In this document: piece by piece, positions 41,720-52,600 of the stretch
Layout: each line of letters begins with the position of its first letter
Numbering within the stretch: position 1 is the stretch's first letter
Assembly (NCBI RefSeq): GCF_003865035.1
Contig: NZ_BHVZ01000004.1
Location: 186,001 to 250,000, forward strand
DNA: 64,000 nt
Direction: 5' to 3'
From: Anaerotignum faecicola
GTDB lineage: Bacteria > Bacillota > Clostridia > Lachnospirales > Anaerotignaceae
Position numbers and translations under genes: made by a program
Notes under the pieces: model-generated
The model's database searches: none
What the model was told of the DNA's origin: nothing
What the model saw: the letters and a program-made list of their open reading frames with translations, nothing else

Positions 41720-43108
41720 ATGAAATGCCCGAATTGTGGTTTTAATTTTTCTGAGGGCTGTCGCTGTCCCGATTGCGGCGTAGATGTGTATGTGTTCCGA
41801 AAGGCACGCAATGCATCCATCCGTCTTTATAACGAAGCGCTTACCTTAGCCGGAGAAACCGATCTCTCCGGTGCAGCGGCAAATCTGGAACAGAGCCTTC
41901 TTTTTGATAAAAATAACATACAGGCGAGAAATCTTCTCGGTCTGATTTATTGCGAAACGGGGCGCATCGGGGATGCCCTCAGACATTGGATTATCAGCTC
42001 CTCCCTTCTGCCCGAAGGAAATGCTGCCGCAGGCTATATGGCGTATTTGCAGAAAAACGCCAGAGAAATGGAAAAATGCAATGATGCGGTGCGGATGTAT
42101 AATCAGGCGATTACCTATCTGAAGCAGGGCAGTGATGATTTAGCCATTATTCAGCTGAAAAAATCCATTGACAATAACCCGAATTTCATTGATGCCTATA
42201 ACCTGATGACGCTTTGCTGCATTGAGGATAAAAATCTTAAGCGCGCACTGCATTTTAATGAAATCGTGCTGAAACGGGATATTCGCAATCCTCTTGCCCT
42301 GCATTATGCACAGCTGATTGGCAATGTGCCCTCTCCCACTCTGAAAAAGGGAGACAAAAATAAAGCCTCTGCGGCAGTCAGCGTGAAAAAAACAGACAGC
42401 AATCCGCCCCTTCCCGGCTATAAGCGCAAGGACAGAAGCAGCAGCGTTCTGGAAAAGCACAACATGATTGCCTTTGTAATCGGGCTTGTGATTTCAGCTC
42501 TGGTGATTCTGGTGCTGATTGTGCCTGCGCTAAATGAGGATAAGGATGCAAAAATCAAGGAATTGCAGACCGCTGTTGAAAATTATTCCGGTGAAACCAA
42601 TATGACACCGGAGGAGGTTCTGGAAATGCGGACAGAACTGCAAAAGCTGCAAAAGGAAAACAAGCAGCTGCGCAGCGAGGAAAATAAGCAGGCGAATCTG
42701 GAATTGCTGGAAACGGCAGTATCGCAGATGACAGACGGCGATTATGAAGCCTGCATCACCACCTTTGAATCCATTGATACGGTTGGATTTAGTGATGATG
42801 ATTTGGCGAAATATAATTCTCTGAAGGCGGAGCTTTACCCCAAGGCGGCAGATGCCTACTACACCAAAGGAAAAAGTGATTTCCTAAGCAAAAACATGAC
42901 AGAGGCAAAGACCGATCTGGAAACAGCCTTGAAATACGCAAGCAACGAAAACTTTGTGGATGACATCTATTACTATCTGGGACAGATTGCAGAGGGAGAA
43001 AAAGATACGGCAAGCGCAAAGAAATATTACAACAAGATTATCAGTGATTACCCCGATTCCAATCAGATTGGCAATGCCAGAAACGCATTGGAGGGCTTAA
43101 AGGAATAA
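41720..43108 (+). CDS. Zinc-ribbon and TPR membrane protein
   Basis: 462 aa. The N-terminal zinc ribbon has CPNCGF and CRCPDCG pairs. About five TPR units follow to residue 225. A Lys-rich linker and one membrane helix (IAFVIGLVISALVILVLIV, about 250-270) come next, then a coiled coil (EMRTELQKLQKENKQLRSE) and extracellular TPR-like repeats. It looks like a membrane scaffold, perhaps for cell-envelope work. AAAGGAGAG precedes the ATG. Folding is clear, role unknown. Confidence 0.8.
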   Translation: MKCPNCGFNFSEGCRCPDCGVDVYVFRKARNASIRLYNEALTLAGETDLSGAAANLEQSLLFDKNNIQARNLLGLIYCETGRIGDALRHWIISSSLLPEGNAAAGYMAYLQKNAREMEKCNDAVRMYNQAITYLKQGSDDLAIIQLKKSIDNNPNFIDAYNLMTLCCIEDKNLKRALHFNEIVLKRDIRNPLALHYAQLIGNVPSPTLKKGDKNKASAAVSVKKTDSNPPLPGYKRKDRSSSVLEKHNMIAFVIGLVISALVILVLIVPALNEDKDAKIKELQTAVENYSGETNMTPEEVLEMRTELQKLQKENKQLRSEENKQANLELLETAVSQMTDGDYEACITTFESIDTVGFSDDDLAKYNSLKAELYPKAADAYYTKGKSDFLSKNMTEAKTDLETALKYASNENFVDDIYYYLGQIAEGEKDTASAKKYYNKIISDYPDSNQIGNARNALEGLKE

Positions 43109-43139
43109 GCCTAATGGAATAAAAATAGAACACAAATGA

Positions 43140-43164
43140 AGCCCCTCTTTTCAGAGGGGCTTTT
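43140..43164. terminator. Shared terminator between the TPR gene and the parvulin gene
   Basis: AGCCCCTC-TTTTCA-GAGGGGCTTTT; it can serve both converging genes. Confidence 0.8.
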
Positions 43165-43173
43165 GCTATGCGC

Positions 43174-43914
43174 TTATTTCATGTATTTATCGTGCAGCTC
43201 CTTATACTTTTCGGTATAAGCCTGATTCTGCTTCTGCTGCAGCAGATTTGCACGAATCTGTTCCTTCACCTCATCGAAGGGGGTTACAGATGCGTCCTTC
43301 TTATCCTCAACCTTAATCAGATGATAGCCGAACTGTGTCTTTACAGGGCCAACTACCTTGCCAACCTCAGCCGCAAATACCGCCTGATCGAACTCCGGAA
43401 CCATCTGACCCTTGCCGAATTCGCCAAGGTCACCGCCCTGCGCATTGGAGGGGCAGGAGGAAAATTCCTTCGCGGCATCCTCAAAATAGATATCCCCTGC
43501 GGTGATTTTGTTCATGATATCCTGTGCTTTTTCTTCGGAATCCACCAGGATATGCTTTGCATGTACGGTTTCGCCCTTTTCAAAATGCTGGGGGTTTTCT
43601 TTGTAGAACGCCTGCATTTCTTCATCTGTTACAGTGATATCCTTCAAAACGCTGTTGATGGCAAGCTGGGCAAGGATATCCTTTCTTGCCCGTTCCATCA
43701 TGGCTTTAAATTCATCGGTTTCATCCATTTTTTCTTCTTCTGCCATCTTTGCATACAGATGGAATGCCAGAAGCTGCTTCAGTGCGTGCTCTCTGAACTG
43801 GGGATATGCCGCATACGCCTGCTGCTCCTTCGGTAGATTCGCGATATATGCGTCCAAATCCGCATCTGTAATGTTTACGCCGTCAATTGTTGCTAAAATA
43901 TTCTGTTCGCTCAT
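43174..43914 (-). CDS. Parvulin-type peptidyl-prolyl isomerase (cytoplasmic)
   Basis: 246 aa. An N-terminal SurA/PrsA-like helical part is followed by a rotamase domain: VHAKHILVDSEEKAQD, AKEFSSCPSNAQGGDLG and VVGPVKTQFGYHLIKV, with the conserved histidines. No signal peptide or lipobox is present, so unlike PrsA it should stay in the cytoplasm. TAGGAG precedes the ATG. Downstream of the PBP gene by 28 bases; probably cotranscribed. Confidence 0.88.
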   Translation of the reverse strand: MSEQNILATIDGVNITDADLDAYIANLPKEQQAYAAYPQFREHALKQLLAFHLYAKMAEEEKMDETDEFKAMMERARKDILAQLAINSVLKDITVTDEEMQAFYKENPQHFEKGETVHAKHILVDSEEKAQDIMNKITAGDIYFEDAAKEFSSCPSNAQGGDLGEFGKGQMVPEFDQAVFAAEVGKVVGPVKTQFGYHLIKVEDKKDASVTPFDEVKEQIRANLLQQKQNQAYTEKYKELHDKYMK

Positions 43915-43942
43915 TTGAATTCTCCTAAATGTAAATTATTAT

Positions 43943-46636
43943 TTATTGAATCCCGAAGTCCTCATTATTCCAGAGGTTATCCTCAGGGTTCTGTCCATTG
44001 CCGGGGTCTGTTGTGCCGGGGTCTGTGCTGTTGGTATCATCATCACCGCTGCTCACATGCGCAGAATCGCAGGTTGCGCTGATATTGATATCCAGCTTGC
44101 CTGCGGGAACCTTAGAGGGCTTGCCCTTAATCGTACCGTCACTGTTGACCGCCAAAACCACATTCATGGTCGGGCAGGTTGCGCCCGCAAGCTTGCCTGT
44201 TTCGCTGCAAATCGTATAGGATTTGTGCATCGTGCAGGTGCCGCCGCCTGTGCTGCCCTTGAAATCCGTTGTAACATAGTCACTCGTTACACCATAGCCA
44301 TAGTAATCGCTGTTGCAAAGAGAAGAAGGTGTCATGCCGGATGCAGAGCAGATAGAACGTGTTGTCAAGCCATCCGGTTTTTTAAACTCCTTATTCTTCA
44401 GTCCCTTATCATAATGAATCTGGCTCATAACCGAGCTCCAGATGCGCAGATGGGCGTTATTTGCATTTATAATCTCCTTCTGACTGTCATACCCCATCCA
44501 GATACCGGCGGTATAGTAAGGCGTATAGCCATAGAAGGTCAGGTCAACGGTATCATTGGTGGTACCTGTTTTACCTGCAACATTCATGCCGCTGATGGCT
44601 GCCTTCGTACCGGTACCCTTCGTGATAACATCACGCATCATATCCGTCAGCAGGAAGGCGGTTGTTTCCTTCAGCACCCGATGTGTTTCCTGTTCGGAAT
44701 TATCCAGAAGCACGTTGCCGTCATGGTCATACACCACGCTATAGAACATCGGCTCATAATAGGTGCCGCCGTTGGCAATGGTTGCATAGGCCGCCGTCTG
44801 CTCCAGAACGGAAACGCCCTGTGTCAGACCGCCGAGTGCCGTTGTTGCCGCCTTATCCCGTTCATCAATCGTGGTAAAGCCAAAGTCCAGCAGATACTGA
44901 TAAGCCGTATCCGCGCCGACCATCATAAAGGTCTTAACCGCCAGCACGTTCATGGAATGCCAGATACCCTGACGCACTGTAGTAGGCCCGATATATTTGC
45001 CGTCCCAGTTTTTGGGAGACCAGCCGCCGTAGGTAACAGGCTCATCAATGATGATGGAGCCGGGCATCAGCAGTCCCGTATCAATCGCGGGGGCATACGC
45101 CGCCAAGGGCTTCATCGTCGAGCCCTGCTGACGCAGTGCCTGTGTCGCACGGTTGAATACTGAATCACCGGGCTTTTCGCCGCGTCCGCCGACAATCGCC
45201 TTTACTTCGCCGTTGCTCTGATCCATGATGACCATTGCCGCCTGCAGGGATTTAGAAACCGTCAGCTTATCCAGAACCAAGGTATGCGTTTCATCCAGAA
45301 GCTCCTCCTTCACGGATGCAACAAAGGCATCTGCCTCCTCCTGCGAGGTAACGGTTGTTTTCTTTTCATAATGCGACTGATTGCTGCTTTCATCGGGGTT
45401 CTGTGTATCCAGAACGGAAATCAGATAGGTCACATCCATCTTCCCATCCCCTGCCGGGAACATATTATCATTCTTCATGGCAGCTTCTGCGGTTTCCTGC
45501 ATGGAAGCGTCCATTGTGGTATGAATCTGCAAGCCGCCGCTGTAAATCATATTGGATGCCTGTGCGGCTGTCATGTTTTTCTTTTCCATCAGGTCAGCCT
45601 TAATCTGCTGCACTGCCGCCTCTACAAACCAGTTATGCTTTGCGTTGCTTTCTTCATCCGCAGTATCCTTGCAGACCAGATGTGCATAGATATCCTCTGC
45701 CGCGGCTTCGTCATATTCCGCCTGCGTAATCATATTCAGATCCAGCATTTTTTTCAGAACCGTCATCTGCCGTTCCTTGCTTGCCTCCTGATTGACATCC
45801 GGCGCATACAGGCTGGGGGTTTTCGTGATGCCCGCAATGCTTGCCGCCTCTGCCAGCGTCAGCTCACCGGCATGCTTGCCGTAATAATACTGCGCCGCCG
45901 CCTCTACGCCACGCAGACCATGATGCAGCGGTATCGTGTTCAGATACAGCTCCAGAATATATTTCTTCGCCGCATCCTTTGAGCCAAGCTGTTTTTTCAG
46001 CGCATTTTCCAGAGAAACAGCCAGATACTGCTCCTTTATCTTTCTGGAAAGGCTCTTTTCGCGCTCAAGCACCTCATTTTTCAGCACCTGCTGCGTCAGC
46101 GTACTTGCACCCTGCGAAAAGCTCATGGTTTTAATATTTTCAGCCATCGCACGCATAATCCCTCGGATATCAATACCATTATGCTCATAAAAACGCTGAT
46201 CCTCAATCGCAATGACTGCATTTTGCATATTGGTTGTGATTGCGGAAAGCTTCACATATTCTCGGTTTTCCTCGCCATGCAGTTTATCCACCTCGTTATC
46301 ATCCGCATCATAGATGACAGAGGTATAGGAATCGGGCAGAACATCGGAGGTATTCAGCATATCCGTGCTTTGCAGAATACCGAACACCGTACCCAGAATT
46401 GCGCCTGCAACCGCAAAGGCAATCACGATGGCAACAATCAGCAAAACCTTCCCGATTCTGCTGTTGACCGAGCGTTTCTTTCTGCGCTTTCTGCGTCTTT
46501 TCGGGTTTCCGGAAGAGGATGGTCGGCGTGTGCCGTTTGCGCCGGAGGGGCGTGTCTGCCTTGTGCCGGAAGGGCGTGTCTGTCTTACGCCCGTTCTGTC
46601 CTGCGCGTCTCCCCTTCTGTGTTGAGATTCACTCAT
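43943..46636 (-). CDS. Class A penicillin-binding protein (PBP1-type)
   Basis: 897 aa. An Arg-rich cytoplasmic head with repeated TRQTRPSG is followed by one membrane helix (VLLIVAIVIAFAVAGAILG). The glycosyltransferase domain has IAIEDQRFYEHNGID and QGASTLTQQVLKN. The transpeptidase domain has the serine motif QQGSTMKPLAAY, an SMN motif and KTGTT, then a Ser/Thr/Asp-rich tail. It polymerises and cross-links peptidoglycan at the outer membrane face. AGGAGG precedes the ATG. Confidence 0.93.
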   Translation of the reverse strand: MSESQHRRGDAQDRTGVRQTRPSGTRQTRPSGANGTRRPSSSGNPKRRRKRRKKRSVNSRIGKVLLIVAIVIAFAVAGAILGTVFGILQSTDMLNTSDVLPDSYTSVIYDADDNEVDKLHGEENREYVKLSAITTNMQNAVIAIEDQRFYEHNGIDIRGIMRAMAENIKTMSFSQGASTLTQQVLKNEVLEREKSLSRKIKEQYLAVSLENALKKQLGSKDAAKKYILELYLNTIPLHHGLRGVEAAAQYYYGKHAGELTLAEAASIAGITKTPSLYAPDVNQEASKERQMTVLKKMLDLNMITQAEYDEAAAEDIYAHLVCKDTADEESNAKHNWFVEAAVQQIKADLMEKKNMTAAQASNMIYSGGLQIHTTMDASMQETAEAAMKNDNMFPAGDGKMDVTYLISVLDTQNPDESSNQSHYEKKTTVTSQEEADAFVASVKEELLDETHTLVLDKLTVSKSLQAAMVIMDQSNGEVKAIVGGRGEKPGDSVFNRATQALRQQGSTMKPLAAYAPAIDTGLLMPGSIIIDEPVTYGGWSPKNWDGKYIGPTTVRQGIWHSMNVLAVKTFMMVGADTAYQYLLDFGFTTIDERDKAATTALGGLTQGVSVLEQTAAYATIANGGTYYEPMFYSVVYDHDGNVLLDNSEQETHRVLKETTAFLLTDMMRDVITKGTGTKAAISGMNVAGKTGTTNDTVDLTFYGYTPYYTAGIWMGYDSQKEIINANNAHLRIWSSVMSQIHYDKGLKNKEFKKPDGLTTRSICSASGMTPSSLCNSDYYGYGVTSDYVTTDFKGSTGGGTCTMHKSYTICSETGKLAGATCPTMNVVLAVNSDGTIKGKPSKVPAGKLDINISATCDSAHVSSGDDDTNSTDPGTTDPGNGQNPEDNLWNNEDFGIQ

Positions 46637-46895
46637 ATTTCAAGCCTCCTGTTTATTTCCATGTGTAATCAAAACGGATGGAACAAAATCCATATTCCGC
46701 CATTTTGCGAAGATTATACTTTTTGATTATACCAAAATTTCACCGCAAAAGAAAGACATTTTCACAAAAACATGCTTATTTCTACTATAACCTTTGTTTA
46801 ATTTTTCTTTAACATTGCAAAAAAAGCCCCGAAATCAAGGAAAAGGCATGCTTCGCCCTTCTCACTCATATCATTGCAGAGGGAGGGAGCGGACA

Positions 46896-47543
46896 ATGCG
46901 AAAAAGAAAACGAAACCGAAAAAGAAAGAAATTTCTGCCCCTTCTCCTGCCTGCTCTGCTGACGGTTCTCTGTTTTTTCCTTCTGGAAAAAAGCCTTCTG
47001 CCGCCCCTGAAGGAAATCTCGCACATGCAGTGCAAAGCGGCGGCGAATCGGATTATCGACGAGGCGGCGGCAAATGCACTTGCGCGTATGGAATTAGATG
47101 CAAGCGCGCTTTTGCAGAAGGGGGCGGATGGCGAAAGCTACACCGCCAACACCACATGCGTAAACCAATTCTGCGCCCTGCTGAGCCGCGACATCACAAA
47201 GCAGCTAGATGAACTGCCCAAGGAGGTTATTCCCATTCCGCTTGGCGCGGCAACGCATTGGGGGCTTCTTGCCAATCAGGGGCCGAAAATCCCCTTCACC
47301 CTTCTGCCTATGGGTGCGGTCAGGGTGGATTATGAAACGGCGTTTTCCTCCGTCGGCATCAATCAGATCAACTACAAAATCTGGCTTGCGGTACATTTAG
47401 AGCTTCGGATTGTCAATCCACTGTACCGGGAGGATATTACATTAGAGAGAAAAATTATGCTTGCCGATCTGGTTTTCAGCGGAAAGGTGCCGGCGCATTA
47501 CTTTCAAATCAGCCGACCGAATGAATATCTATTGACAGAATGA
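46896..47543 (+). CDS. yunB: Sporulation protein YunB
   Basis: 215 aa from ATG at 46896 (GGGAGGG upstream). A basic head and one membrane helix (FLPLLLPALLTVLCFFLLE) are followed by the YunB domain with ANRIIDEAAANALARM, the IPIPLGAATHWGLLANQGPK block and KIWLAVHLELRIVNPLY. In Bacillus yunB is a sigma-E-controlled gene needed for efficient sporulation. Marks the host as a spore-former lineage. Confidence 0.85.
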   Translation: MRKRKRNRKRKKFLPLLLPALLTVLCFFLLEKSLLPPLKEISHMQCKAAANRIIDEAAANALARMELDASALLQKGADGESYTANTTCVNQFCALLSRDITKQLDELPKEVIPIPLGAATHWGLLANQGPKIPFTLLPMGAVRVDYETAFSSVGINQINYKIWLAVHLELRIVNPLYREDITLERKIMLADLVFSGKVPAHYFQISRPNEYLLTE

Positions 47544-47561
47544 ACACAATGCTAGTATGAT
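47532..47561 (+). promoter_or_regulatory. Promoter of the 47,597 gene, starting within yunB
   Basis: TTGACA (47532-47537), 18-base spacer, TATGAT (47556-47561). The -35 box overlaps the last codons of yunB. Confidence 0.75.
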
Positions 47562-47596
47562 ATGAGGTAATGAAAGTTGATATGGAGGTAATAGAA

Positions 47597-48181
47597 ATGG
47601 TCAAAACATTAAGTGAATTCTGGAATGAGGTTGCTTCTATCTGCTATGACAGCAGCGATTACGGTATCATTGCGCAGGTTCGTTCTCAGTTTAGAACCAA
47701 TGAAATCAATAAATTCGTGAATGCTTTCATCCCCGGAACCGAAATTCTGAAGGACGGCAAAAACGGCACACCTGTTGCCATGAAGGGCAAAGCGGATGAT
47801 GACAAGGGCGCAAGCGGCAACGAGGAAATCGATTTCCACGGCTTGCAGCTGTTCGATTATTCCGATATGAAGGGAGACTGGATGGTTGTTACCTTCCCCA
47901 ATCTGGAAGCACTGGAAAAGCATCTTCTGAGCGAAGCAGGCGCACTGAATGTATATTCTTCCGATATGCTTGTATTTGAGGATGGTGTATTCAAGCCCTT
48001 TGAAATCATGTTCAACGGGGATAATGATACAGTAATTCCCATTGATAAGGATAACTTCGATACCCCTCTGGATATCAAGGCAATGCAGGATCGCATCTGG
48101 GTAAGATGGATGGACCCCAAGGAGCTGGAGCCTCTGACAGACGAGGAAGTAGAGGAATACAGAAAATCCATCGGAAAATAA
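47597..48181 (+). CDS. Conserved hypothetical protein (DUF3881-like)
   Basis: 194 aa from ATG at 47597 (TGGAGGT 7 bases upstream); an earlier in-frame ATG lacks a ribosome site. Soluble and acidic, with MVKTLSEFWNEVASICYD at the start and MKGDWMVVTFPNLEALEKHL in the middle. I see no catalytic motif. Own promoter and terminator, so a single-gene transcript. The DUF assignment is tentative. Confidence 0.7.
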   Translation: MVKTLSEFWNEVASICYDSSDYGIIAQVRSQFRTNEINKFVNAFIPGTEILKDGKNGTPVAMKGKADDDKGASGNEEIDFHGLQLFDYSDMKGDWMVVTFPNLEALEKHLLSEAGALNVYSSDMLVFEDGVFKPFEIMFNGDNDTVIPIDKDNFDTPLDIKAMQDRIWVRWMDPKELEPLTDEEVEEYRKSIGK

Positions 48182-48188
48182 AAACACG

Positions 48189-48216
48189 AAAAGCACTCCA
48201 TCCGGAGTGCTTTTTT
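48189..48216 (+). terminator. Terminator of the 47,597 gene
   Basis: AAAAGCACTCC-ATCC-GGAGTGCTTTTTT. Confidence 0.85.
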
Positions 48217-48227
48217 CATACGTTTTT

Positions 48228-49532
48228 TTAATCTAAGGGTCTGCCAAAGCGTTTTTCGTATTCCTCTGCAAGCATCGGGCGGAAATCGGGGTGTGCAATC
48301 GAAATCAGCTCCCTTGCCCGCTCCTTGAGGCTTCTGCCCCAAAGCTTTGCAATGCCGTATTCCGTTACCACATAATCAATTTCTGTTCTTGGGGTTGTTA
48401 CCACTGCGCCATGGTCGATAAACGGCACAATTTTGGAAATTTTTCCGCCTGCCGCCGTGGAAGGCAGGGCAATGATGGCTCTGCCGCCCTTACTCATCGT
48501 TGCGCCGCGGATGAAGTCCACCTGTCCGCCGACACCGCTGAACTGCATCCCCTTCACTACCTCCGCATTGACCTGCCCCATCAAATCAACCTGAATGGCG
48601 GAATTGATGGAAACCATGTTATCATTCTGTGCAATCACATAGGGGTTATTGACATGCTCCACCCCATGCAGCTCAAAACAGGGGTTATTATCCAGAAAAT
48701 CATACAATCTCTGCGTGCCTGCCGCGAAGGTCGCAATGCTTTTGCCGCGGTGCAGTGTTTTCTTTTTATTATTGATGACACCTGTTTCAATCAGGTCGAT
48801 AATGCCATCCGCCGCCATTTCGGTATGCAGACCCAAATCCTTTTTATCCTTTAAAAAGGTCACAACGGCATCGGGAATGCCGCCAATGCCAAGCTGAATC
48901 GTATCCCCATCCTGCACGAGAGAGGCACAGTATTCCCCTATTTTCTGCTCAACCTCCGTAATTGTCGGCGGTGCGAGGGTCGGCATGGGTCTGTCCTCCT
49001 CTACGATGATATCAATATCTCTCAAATGAATGAAGGAATCCCCCATCACGCGCGGTAGATTGCGGTTCATCTGCGCAATTACAAGCTTTGCGGAATCCCG
49101 AAAGGCAGGCAGATGGTCAATCCCCGGCCCCATGGAGCAATAGCCATGCGCATCCGGCTCGGAAACGGAAATCAGAAGCACATCCACACCGCCACGTTCT
49201 CTGAGCATGCGGGGATAAAGATGGAAAAAGCAAGGCAGATATTCCGCTCTGCTCTCCGCAACTGCCCCTCTTGTGCTGCCGCCCAGAAAATAGCCGAAAA
49301 AGCGCAGATGCTTTTCCATCCCCTTCGCGATATGCGGCTCCTCCTTTCTGAGGGAAAGCATGAAGTGCATATCCACATCTGTAAGGGCATCCGCATTGCG
49401 TGCCAGTGCATCCACCAGCGCATACGGCTCGGAGCCAACGTGCGCAATAGAGATGGTCTCGCCGGAGCGAATCTGCCGCACAGCCTCATCCGCAGACAGA
49501 AGCCTGCCGGAAAAACGGTCTTTCCAATTCAT
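48228..49532 (-). CDS. Acetyl-CoA hydrolase/transferase-family CoA-transferase
   Basis: 434 aa. N-terminal SGETISIAHVGSEPYALVDA; glycine loop GDTIQLGIGGIPDAVV; catalytic glutamate in LGLHTEMAADGI; C-terminal GVGGQVDFIRGA and TEYGIAKLWGRS. It moves CoA between acyl-CoA and acetate, as 4-hydroxybutyrate or butyryl CoA-transferases do in fermenting Clostridia. Which acid is used cannot be told from this reading. Single gene with its own surrounds. Confidence 0.87.
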   Translation of the reverse strand: MNWKDRFSGRLLSADEAVRQIRSGETISIAHVGSEPYALVDALARNADALTDVDMHFMLSLRKEEPHIAKGMEKHLRFFGYFLGGSTRGAVAESRAEYLPCFFHLYPRMLRERGGVDVLLISVSEPDAHGYCSMGPGIDHLPAFRDSAKLVIAQMNRNLPRVMGDSFIHLRDIDIIVEEDRPMPTLAPPTITEVEQKIGEYCASLVQDGDTIQLGIGGIPDAVVTFLKDKKDLGLHTEMAADGIIDLIETGVINNKKKTLHRGKSIATFAAGTQRLYDFLDNNPCFELHGVEHVNNPYVIAQNDNMVSINSAIQVDLMGQVNAEVVKGMQFSGVGGQVDFIRGATMSKGGRAIIALPSTAAGGKISKIVPFIDHGAVVTTPRTEIDYVVTEYGIAKLWGRSLKERARELISIAHPDFRPMLAEEYEKRFGRPLD

Positions 49533-49638
49533 CTGCTACATCCTTTCTTCTTCATCAGGGTTCGTCAAATCATAAATTTATCATAGCATACTTTTTTTCT
49601 CGGAACAATTTTTTTCTATAAAAAATCAGCCCATGAAA

Positions 49639-49667
49639 AAGGCACAACCCATAAAGGATTGTGCCTT
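49639..49667 (-). terminator. Terminator of the pyruvate carboxylase gene
   Basis: Minus strand AAGGCACAATCC / GGTTGTGCCTT stem then TTTTTC. Confidence 0.8.
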
Positions 49668-49699
49668 AGCTTCGTTATTTTTATACCGACTGAAAAATA

Positions 49700-52600
49700 T
49701 CAGCCCTCCTGTACGAAGGAAACCAGCAAATCGCCCTGATTTACCTGTTCGCCCTCTTTTACATAAATCTTATCAATCACGCCGTCCTGATTTGCAACAA
49801 TGGAGGTTTCCATCTTCATTGCTTCAACCGTCAGCAGAGGCTGGTTCTTCTTAACCTCCTCACCCTCCTTCACCAGAATCTTGGAAACGGTGCCGGGGAT
49901 GGAGGAGCCAAGGTGGAAGGGATTATTTTTATCTGCCTTCAGCTTACCGTCGCTCTTTACCTCAAGGTGCTTATCCAGAACCTTAATTTCACGCATAACG
50001 CCGTTGATTTCAAAGGTCAGTGTACGGATACCCTCTGCGTTGGGCTCTGTCATATCGATATATTTAATCAGAATATCCTTACCTTCGCCGATTTCGATAG
50101 AGGTTTCTTCGCCCTTCGCCAGACCGAAGAAGAATACATCACTGCTCAGCTTGGATACGTCTGTATAAACCTCCTCATGGTTTACATAGTCATCATATAC
50201 CTTAGGATACAGTGCATAGGAAAGCACATTTCTGGGGTTCACCTTCTTCAGTGCATGTGCTTCATGCAGATGCTTTTCGATAGCTTCCCAATCCGCAGGA
50301 GGAAGCAGTGCGCCTGCTCTGCCCTCGATGGGCTTCTGCCCTTTCAGCACGATTTTCTGCAAATCCGCAGGGAAGCCGCCCTCAGGCTGACCGATGTTGC
50401 CAAGGAAGTAATCCACAACGGAATCGGGATAGGAAACCTCCGCCCCTTCTGTCATGATGTTATCCTTTGTCAGTCCGTTTTTGGACATGAAGATTGCCAT
50501 ATCGCCAACAACCTTGGAGGAGGGTGTTACCTTAACGATGTTGCCCAGAAGGTCATTCGCATCCTTATACAGGTGCTTGATTTCCTCGAACTGGTCGGCG
50601 GAGCCCATTGCCTTAACCTGTGCCAGCAGGTTGGAATACTGACCGCCGGGGATTTCGTATTTATAGATTTCCGTATTGGGTGTCTTCATTTCACTTTCAA
50701 AGCCTGTGAAAATCTGACGCACACCCTGATAATAATGGCTCAGCTCAATCAGCTGTTCGGTATTCAGACCGGTATCTCTTTCTGTGCCCTTCAACGCTTC
50801 CACAACAGCGTTCATGGAGGGCTGAGAGGTCAGAGAGGACATGGACTGAATTGCAAGGTCAACAATATCCACGCCTGCCTCTGCCGCCATCAGAACGGTG
50901 CTGACACCGTTGCCTGTTGTATCGTGTGTATGCAGGTGCAGAGGAATGTGAAGCTCTTTTTTCAGTGTGCTGAACAGCTCCTTCGCCGCATAGGGCTTCA
51001 AAAGACCTGCCATATCCTTGATTGCGAAGATGTGACAGCCCATAGCCTCCAGCTCTTTTGCTTTTCTGATATAGTAATCCAGTGTATATTTTGTTTCGTT
51101 AGGGTCTAAGATATCCCCTGTGTAGCAGATGGAGCCTTCTACGATTTTGCCTGTATTCAGCGCGACCTCGATGGGCATCTTCATATTTTCCACCCAGTTG
51201 AGGGAATCGAAAATACGGAACACATCAATGCCGCGTTCTGCGGAAACCTCAATGAATTTCTGCACCACGTTATCGGGGTAGTTTGCATAGCCGACTGCGT
51301 TGGATGCACGCAGGAGCATCTGAATCAGTGTGTTGGGCATTGCCGCTCTCAGCTGCTGCAGACGCACCCAAGGGGATTCCTTGAGGAAACGATACGCAAC
51401 GTCAAAGGTTGCGCCGCCCCATGCTTCTACGGAGAAGGCATTTGCCATTGCCATATTTGTTGCGGGTGCAGCGGCCATCAGGTCATTGGTACGCAGTCTG
51501 GTTGCCATCAGGGACTGATGCGCGTCACGCATGGAGGTATCTGTTACCAGCAGGCGTTTTTCCTTCAAAAGGGACTGTGTATACGCCTTTGCGCCCATCT
51601 TGAGGAAGGTATCCCTTGCACCGGGAACCTCAATGGTTTTGCCATTTTCGGTCTTGCCGAAGGAAGGCACAACGATGGGGTCAAACTGCGGCTTCTGTCC
51701 CTTGGATTCATTGACAATCTGGTTGCCGATGAATTCCGCAATCTTGCTTGCTCTGTCCTTTCCGGGAATGAAGCGGAACAGCTCAGGTGTTTTTTCGATA
51801 AAGGTTGTCGTACATTTCCCTTCACTCCATGTTTCGCTCTGCAAAACATTGATGAGGAAAGGAATATTTGTTTTTACGCCGCGGATACGGGTTTCCTTAA
51901 TCGCACGAATTGCCTTATTGGTCACGCCCTTAAAGGTTCTGTCATGTGCGATAATCTTAACCAGCAGGCTGTCATAATAAGGAGTAACCTCTGCGCCTGT
52001 GTGGGCTGTGCCGCCATCCAGACGGATACCGTTGCCGGCAGGGGAACGATATACGTTAATCTTGCCTGTATCGGGCATGAAATTGTTTGCAGGGTCTTCC
52101 GTTGTGATACGCAGCTGCACGGAATAGCCGTTGCAGTGTACATCCTCCTGAGAGGAAATGCCGATTTCGGGCGCACTCAGAGGATAGCCCTCCTCAATCA
52201 GAATCTGTGCCTGCACGATATCAATACCGGTTACCTCCTCGGAAACGGTATGCTCTACCTGAATACGAGGGTTCATTTCGATGAAGTAGTAGTTTTCATC
52301 GGCATCCACCAGAAATTCCAGTGTGCCGGCGTTCTTATAGCCTACATGCTTGGACAGACGCACTGCATCCGCCAGAATTTTTTCTCTGACAGGCTGGCTT
52401 ACGGTAAAGGCAGGCGCAAATTCGATTACCTTCTGGTGTCTTCTCTGCACGGAACAGTCACGGTCAAACAGATGCACCACATTGCCGTATTTATCGCCAA
52501 GCACCTGTACTTCGATATGCTTGGGGTCACGCAGATATTTTTCTACGAAAATTTTATCATCACCAAAGGCCTTCTTTGCTTCGTTTCTTGCTTCTTCAAA

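Noticed and set aside
43946..45163. Long plus-strand frame opposite the class A PBP gene
   Set aside because: Antisense shadow of a GC-rich gene with clear PBP motifs on the minus strand.
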